Assembly: GCA_016786765.1 (NCBI GenBank)
Contig: JAEUUZ010000059.1
Location: forward strand, 62,001-126,000
Origin: Chitinophagales bacterium
Lineage (GTDB): Bacteria > Bacteroidota > Bacteroidia > Chitinophagales > LD1
DNA length: 64,000 nt
Reading direction: 5' to 3'
Below are positions 63,274 through 64,000 of the stretch, piece after piece. How positions within the stretch are numbered: the first letter of the stretch is position 1; each line of letters opens with the position of its first letter. The notes under the pieces are model-generated. The model was not told the origin of the DNA and made no database searches. It worked only from the letters and a program-made list of their open reading frames with translations. The position numbers and the translations under genes are program-made.

Positions 63274-63702
63274 TTATTGAATTTTCTCTCCAATATACGT
63301 TTTTGACTCTGAGGAGAATTTGGTAGCAGAAATAGAATACACGTATTGAATTTTTTTGTGCGACTTATCGAAGGTGATGGATCGTACCGGTCCTCCGGGA
63401 TATTCACCAACTACATAGAATTCCGTGAGTCGCGAATCGGTGGGGTAGAATTCAACATTATCTATTCTTATCCTATCACTAGCGCCTCCTTTTTCAATAT
63501 GTACGGTATTGTAAACGGAATAAATAGTAGTATCGCTGCTGCTGCTATTCCAATGCCCTGTACTATCCGGCCCGTTGAAGTTACTTGTATATCTTCTATT
63601 GCATTTATAATCGCCAATAATTTGGTTACGGGTATATTCTTTGCAGCCGGTTAAAGCATATACAATTAAAATCGTAAGGAGCAAAATGGGGGCTTTTTTC
63701 AT
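63274..63702 (-). CDS. Lipoprotein, tandem paralogue 2
   Basis: 142 residues, signal MKKAPILLLTILIVYALTGC followed by KEY. It shares with the next gene downstream the opening IIGDYKC...Y, the DSTGHW segment and the C-terminal FDKSHKKIQYVYSISATKF...TYIGEKIQ. No known family. Upstream it faces the topoisomerase gene divergently across 158 bp. Confidence 0.75.
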   Translation of the reverse strand: MKKAPILLLTILIVYALTGCKEYTRNQIIGDYKCNRRYTSNFNGPDSTGHWNSSSSDTTIYSVYNTVHIEKGGASDRIRIDNVEFYPTDSRLTEFYVVGEYPGGPVRSITFDKSHKKIQYVYSISATKFSSESKTYIGEKIQ

Positions 63703-63860
63703 AATGGAGTAAGTTTCGCTACCGAAAATACACTAAATGCGCCTAAAATTATATGACTTTAGTCTGAATTGTCTTCTTTTCTCTCCATTGTGGATTACTA
63801 TTTCTGCCAAATTCATTTTGCTAATTAATTTAGCATCGAATTTCGATAAACGAGAAAAAG

Positions 63861-64000
63861 ATGGCAAAAGAACGGGAAAAGATAGAGGTGGAATACAATG
63901 AGGACAATATACGGTCGCTCGATTGGAAAGAACACATGCGTATTCGTCCGGGGATGTACATCGGTAAAACCGGTGATGGTTCTTCGGTAGATGATGGAAT
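63861..64000 (+). CDS. parE: DNA topoisomerase IV subunit B (ParE), 5' part only
   Basis: The window contains the first 46 codons ([20 protein letters not shown]...). [19 protein letters not shown] is the start of the GHKL ATPase domain of type II topoisomerases; the [20 protein letters not shown] form and [10 protein letters not shown] are typical of Bacteroidota ParE rather than GyrB. The gene continues beyond the window. Confidence 0.85.
   Translation, partial: MAKEREKIEVEYNEDNIRSLDWKEHMRIRPGMYIGKTGDGSSVDDG

Noticed and set aside
1-64000. tRNA, rRNA, prophage or integrase
   Set aside because: No cloverleaf, rRNA or recombinase sequence was recognised on either strand, and repeated segments are all small and intergenic.

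Overview
The window is a chromosomal segment of a member of the Bacteroidota. Four signs point there: type IX secretion components and sorting domains (PorP/SprF, SprB-type repeats, gliding-type C-terminal domains), several lipoproteins with a Cys followed by Lys-rich residues, the DUF4295-rpmG-rpmB arrangement near ftsY and rimO, and promoter boxes of the TAnnTTTG type. No tRNA, rRNA, CRISPR array, integrase or insertion sequence was seen.

Layout. Positions 1-5.8 kb hold envelope genes: a PorP/SprF end fragment, penicillin-binding protein 1C, a polytopic membrane protein and an M23 peptidase. Positions 5.9-8.9 kb hold a TonB-dependent receptor divergent from a DtxR/MntR regulator, with an 18-bp perfect palindrome between them. 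Positions 9-19 kb are housekeeping: YidC, cysteine desulfurase, RimO, FtsY, DUF4295, L33, L28, a SufT-like Fe-S protein, a bacilliredoxin, a flavin/2Fe-2S reductase and PspC. Positions 19.5-26 kb encode a 2181-residue secreted repeat protein with a type B T9SS signal. An amine oxidase, RpoC (with no rpoB beside it), a VOC protein and ribosomal protein S1 with an unusual helix-hairpin-helix tail follow. At 35-37.3 kb there is a vapBC-like module between two long palindromes, in a repeat-rich stretch. Positions 37-47.5 kb carry a PIF1/HRDC helicase, a metal-related cluster (HYC_CC_PP protein, HMA protein, TonB receptor), T9SS cargo, formate-THF ligase and small membrane or oxidoreductase genes.

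The most interesting part is 47.6-61.7 kb, an apparent sterol (or other cyclic triterpenol) locus. It encodes an oxidosqualene cyclase rather than a squalene-hopene cyclase, a squalene monooxygenase, a eukaryotic-type squalene synthase, a polyprenyl diphosphate synthase and a DUF1295/steroid-reductase-like membrane protein. A membrane-anchored AraC regulator sits in the same unit. Next to these, and divergent, lie type 2 IPP isomerase and a mevalonate operon: HMG-CoA reductase, a GYDIA-type GHMP kinase, diphosphomevalonate decarboxylase and mevalonate kinase. Together they cover nearly every step from HMG-CoA to a cyclised oxidosqualene; HMG-CoA synthase and the later C-4/C-14 demethylation enzymes are not in the window. 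The cyclase carries the Tyr/His/Ile set that marks cycloartenol-type cyclases.

The last 2.4 kb hold a lipoprotein with a T9SS-like tail, a Dps ferritin, two tandem paralogous lipoproteins and the start of a topoisomerase IV subunit B gene. Four families of small intergenic repeats recur through the window, some with clear RNA-hairpin potential.
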